Both the position numbers and the translations under genes were made by a program. A stretch of 5,458 nucleotides of DNA from Candidatus Hydrogenedentota bacterium. Its GTDB lineage: Bacteria > Hydrogenedentota > Hydrogenedentia > Hydrogenedentiales > CAITNO01. The notes beneath the pieces are model-generated. The model did no database searches, was not told the DNA's origin, and was given only the letters and a program-made list of their open reading frames with translations. Numbering within the stretch: position 1 is the stretch's first letter; the number at the start of each line of letters is the position of its first letter. Location of the stretch: positions 1 to 5,458 of the forward strand of contig CAIXUF010001144.1 of the NCBI GenBank assembly GCA_903922535.1, in the 5' to 3' direction. Of the stretch, positions 4,992 through 5,458 are shown piece after piece.

Positions 4992-5429
4992 ATGTCAAAC
5001 AATACCGGACTGCATGGCCTGAACATTCGGACAGCCGCACTGAGCGCGACCCTGATTTGCGCCGCCGCGGCACTGCTTGCGGCACCGGCTTTCGCCGCAA
5101 CCCAAACCGGCATGAATGCTGAAAACAGCGGTATGGGCGGCGGCATGGGCACGGGCGGCACGGGCACCGTGATCGACCCGCCCCTCGGCGCCCCTTTCCA
5201 GGATCCACCTGAAATGGGGAACCAAAGCACCACTCCTGGTGTCGTGCAGGTAACGCTGGAAGTAAAGTTGGCACCCATAGACATAAACGGCACGAGCGCG
5301 AATCTCTTTACCTACAATGGTTTTGTGCCCGGCCAGACAATAAGGGGCTTGGCATTTACTAATATACCTGATATAATCTCTTCGTGGATTACCCGCGAGG
5401 AGGTTATGCATGAAGACGTCGACCCTTGA
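4992..5429 (+). CDS. Truncated multicopper oxidase N-terminus with Sec signal peptide (145 aa, likely broken gene)
   Basis: The start at 4992 is preferred over ATGs at 4965 and 4977 because GGAG (4979-4982) lies 9 bases upstream and the signal peptide then begins cleanly. That peptide has a hydrophobic core LSATLICAAAALLAAP and an AFA-A cleavage site after residue 35. The mature start is Gly/Met-rich (M41, M48, M52, M75). VVQVTLEVKLAPIDING (84-100) and TYNGFVPGQTIR (107-118) match the first cupredoxin domain of multicopper oxidases, where the motif is YNGxxPGPTIR. The family then continues with V-x-x-G-D and the HxH copper ligands. Here residues 119-145 show no such similarity and the frame stops at 5429, so no copper ligands are present. 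Full-length relatives have several hundred residues. In context it would have been the partner oxidase of the multiheme cytochrome. The remaining product is probably nonfunctional. Confidence 0.75.
   Translation: MSNNTGLHGLNIRTAALSATLICAAAALLAAPAFAATQTGMNAENSGMGGGMGTGGTGTVIDPPLGAPFQDPPEMGNQSTTPGVVQVTLEVKLAPIDINGTSANLFTYNGFVPGQTIRGLAFTNIPDIISSWITREEVMHEDVDP
5349..5377 (+). promoter_or_regulatory. Near-consensus sigma-70 promoter inside the broken oxidase gene
   Basis: TTGGCA (5349-5354) is followed after exactly 17 bases by TATAAT (5372-5377), matching 5 of 6 and 6 of 6 consensus bases. The predicted start is near 5384. It begins four bases after the last codon with oxidase similarity and sits in locally AT-rich sequence unlike the rest of the window. 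It is placed to drive the gene starting at 5410 with a leader of about 26 nt. Confidence 0.68.
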
Positions 5430-5458
5430 TAAGAATGGGGTTCCGGACAATGTGGTGG
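5410..5458 (+). CDS. Start of an unidentified gene (first 16 codons, runs off right edge)
   Basis: The ATG at 5410 is preceded by GAGGAGG (5397-5403) with a 6-base gap, the best ribosome site in the window, and by a near-consensus promoter. The visible peptide is MKTSTLDKNGVPDNVV. It is in a different frame from the oxidase remnant and overlaps its last codons. Sixteen residues do not identify it. Given its position at an apparent insertion junction, a transposase or other mobile-element gene is my first guess. Alternatively DKNGVPDN resembles calcium-binding D-x-N-G-x-P-D loops of secreted proteins. Confidence 0.55.
   Translation, partial: MKTSTLDKNGVPDNVV

Noticed and set aside
5340..5429. 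Simple frameshift in an otherwise intact oxidase gene
   Set aside because: Neither alternative frame after 5345 gives the expected continuation; both soon hit stops.

Overview
This window is GC-rich bacterial DNA from an organism I cannot name. A candidate sigma-54 promoter, a heptaheme c-type cytochrome lipoprotein with tandem surface-type repeats, and the start of a periplasmic multicopper oxidase point to a Gram-negative, respiratorily versatile bacterium. Desulfuromonadales/Geobacter-like or PVC/Hydrogenedentes-like lineages would fit, but this is inference from gene content only.

Layout. Positions 1-1428 (minus strand) hold the first 476 codons of a YfhO-type polytopic membrane protein that runs off the left edge. 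It is divergent from everything to its right. Positions 1429-2036 form a 608-base intergenic region with a possible sigma-70 promoter for the leftward gene, a nested palindrome (1540-1594) with a partial inverted copy at 1649-1668, a 10-bp inverted repeat (1856-1890), and a very good -24/-12 sigma-54 promoter match (1916-1931) pointing right. Two small, closely spaced genes follow. The first (2037-2420) encodes a degenerate, region-2-only ECF-sigma-like protein; the second (2425-2817) encodes a cysteine-rich STAS-like (anti-anti-sigma-type) protein. After a 198-base gap comes the main gene (3016-4923), a predicted lipoprotein with three 79-residue repeats, a conserved-looking domain carrying a GMHCMN motif, and seven CXXCH heme sites. 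Then comes a signal-peptide-bearing multicopper oxidase N-terminus (4992-5429). Its homology stops exactly at the PGQTIR motif of the first cupredoxin domain. Immediately after that point there is a near-consensus sigma-70 promoter, a perfect AGGAGG ribosome binding site and the start of a new reading frame (5410 to the edge).

How the parts may work together (inference): the sigma-like/STAS pair looks like a small regulatory module under sigma-54 control. It sits upstream of an exported electron-transfer module of multiheme cytochrome plus copper oxidase, of the kind linked to metal or extracellular redox chemistry. The copper oxidase appears to be broken by an insertion or rearrangement whose far side is outside the window.

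The most interesting points are the orphan sigma-2/STAS pair with its sigma-54 promoter, the nested palindrome, and the junction at about 5345.
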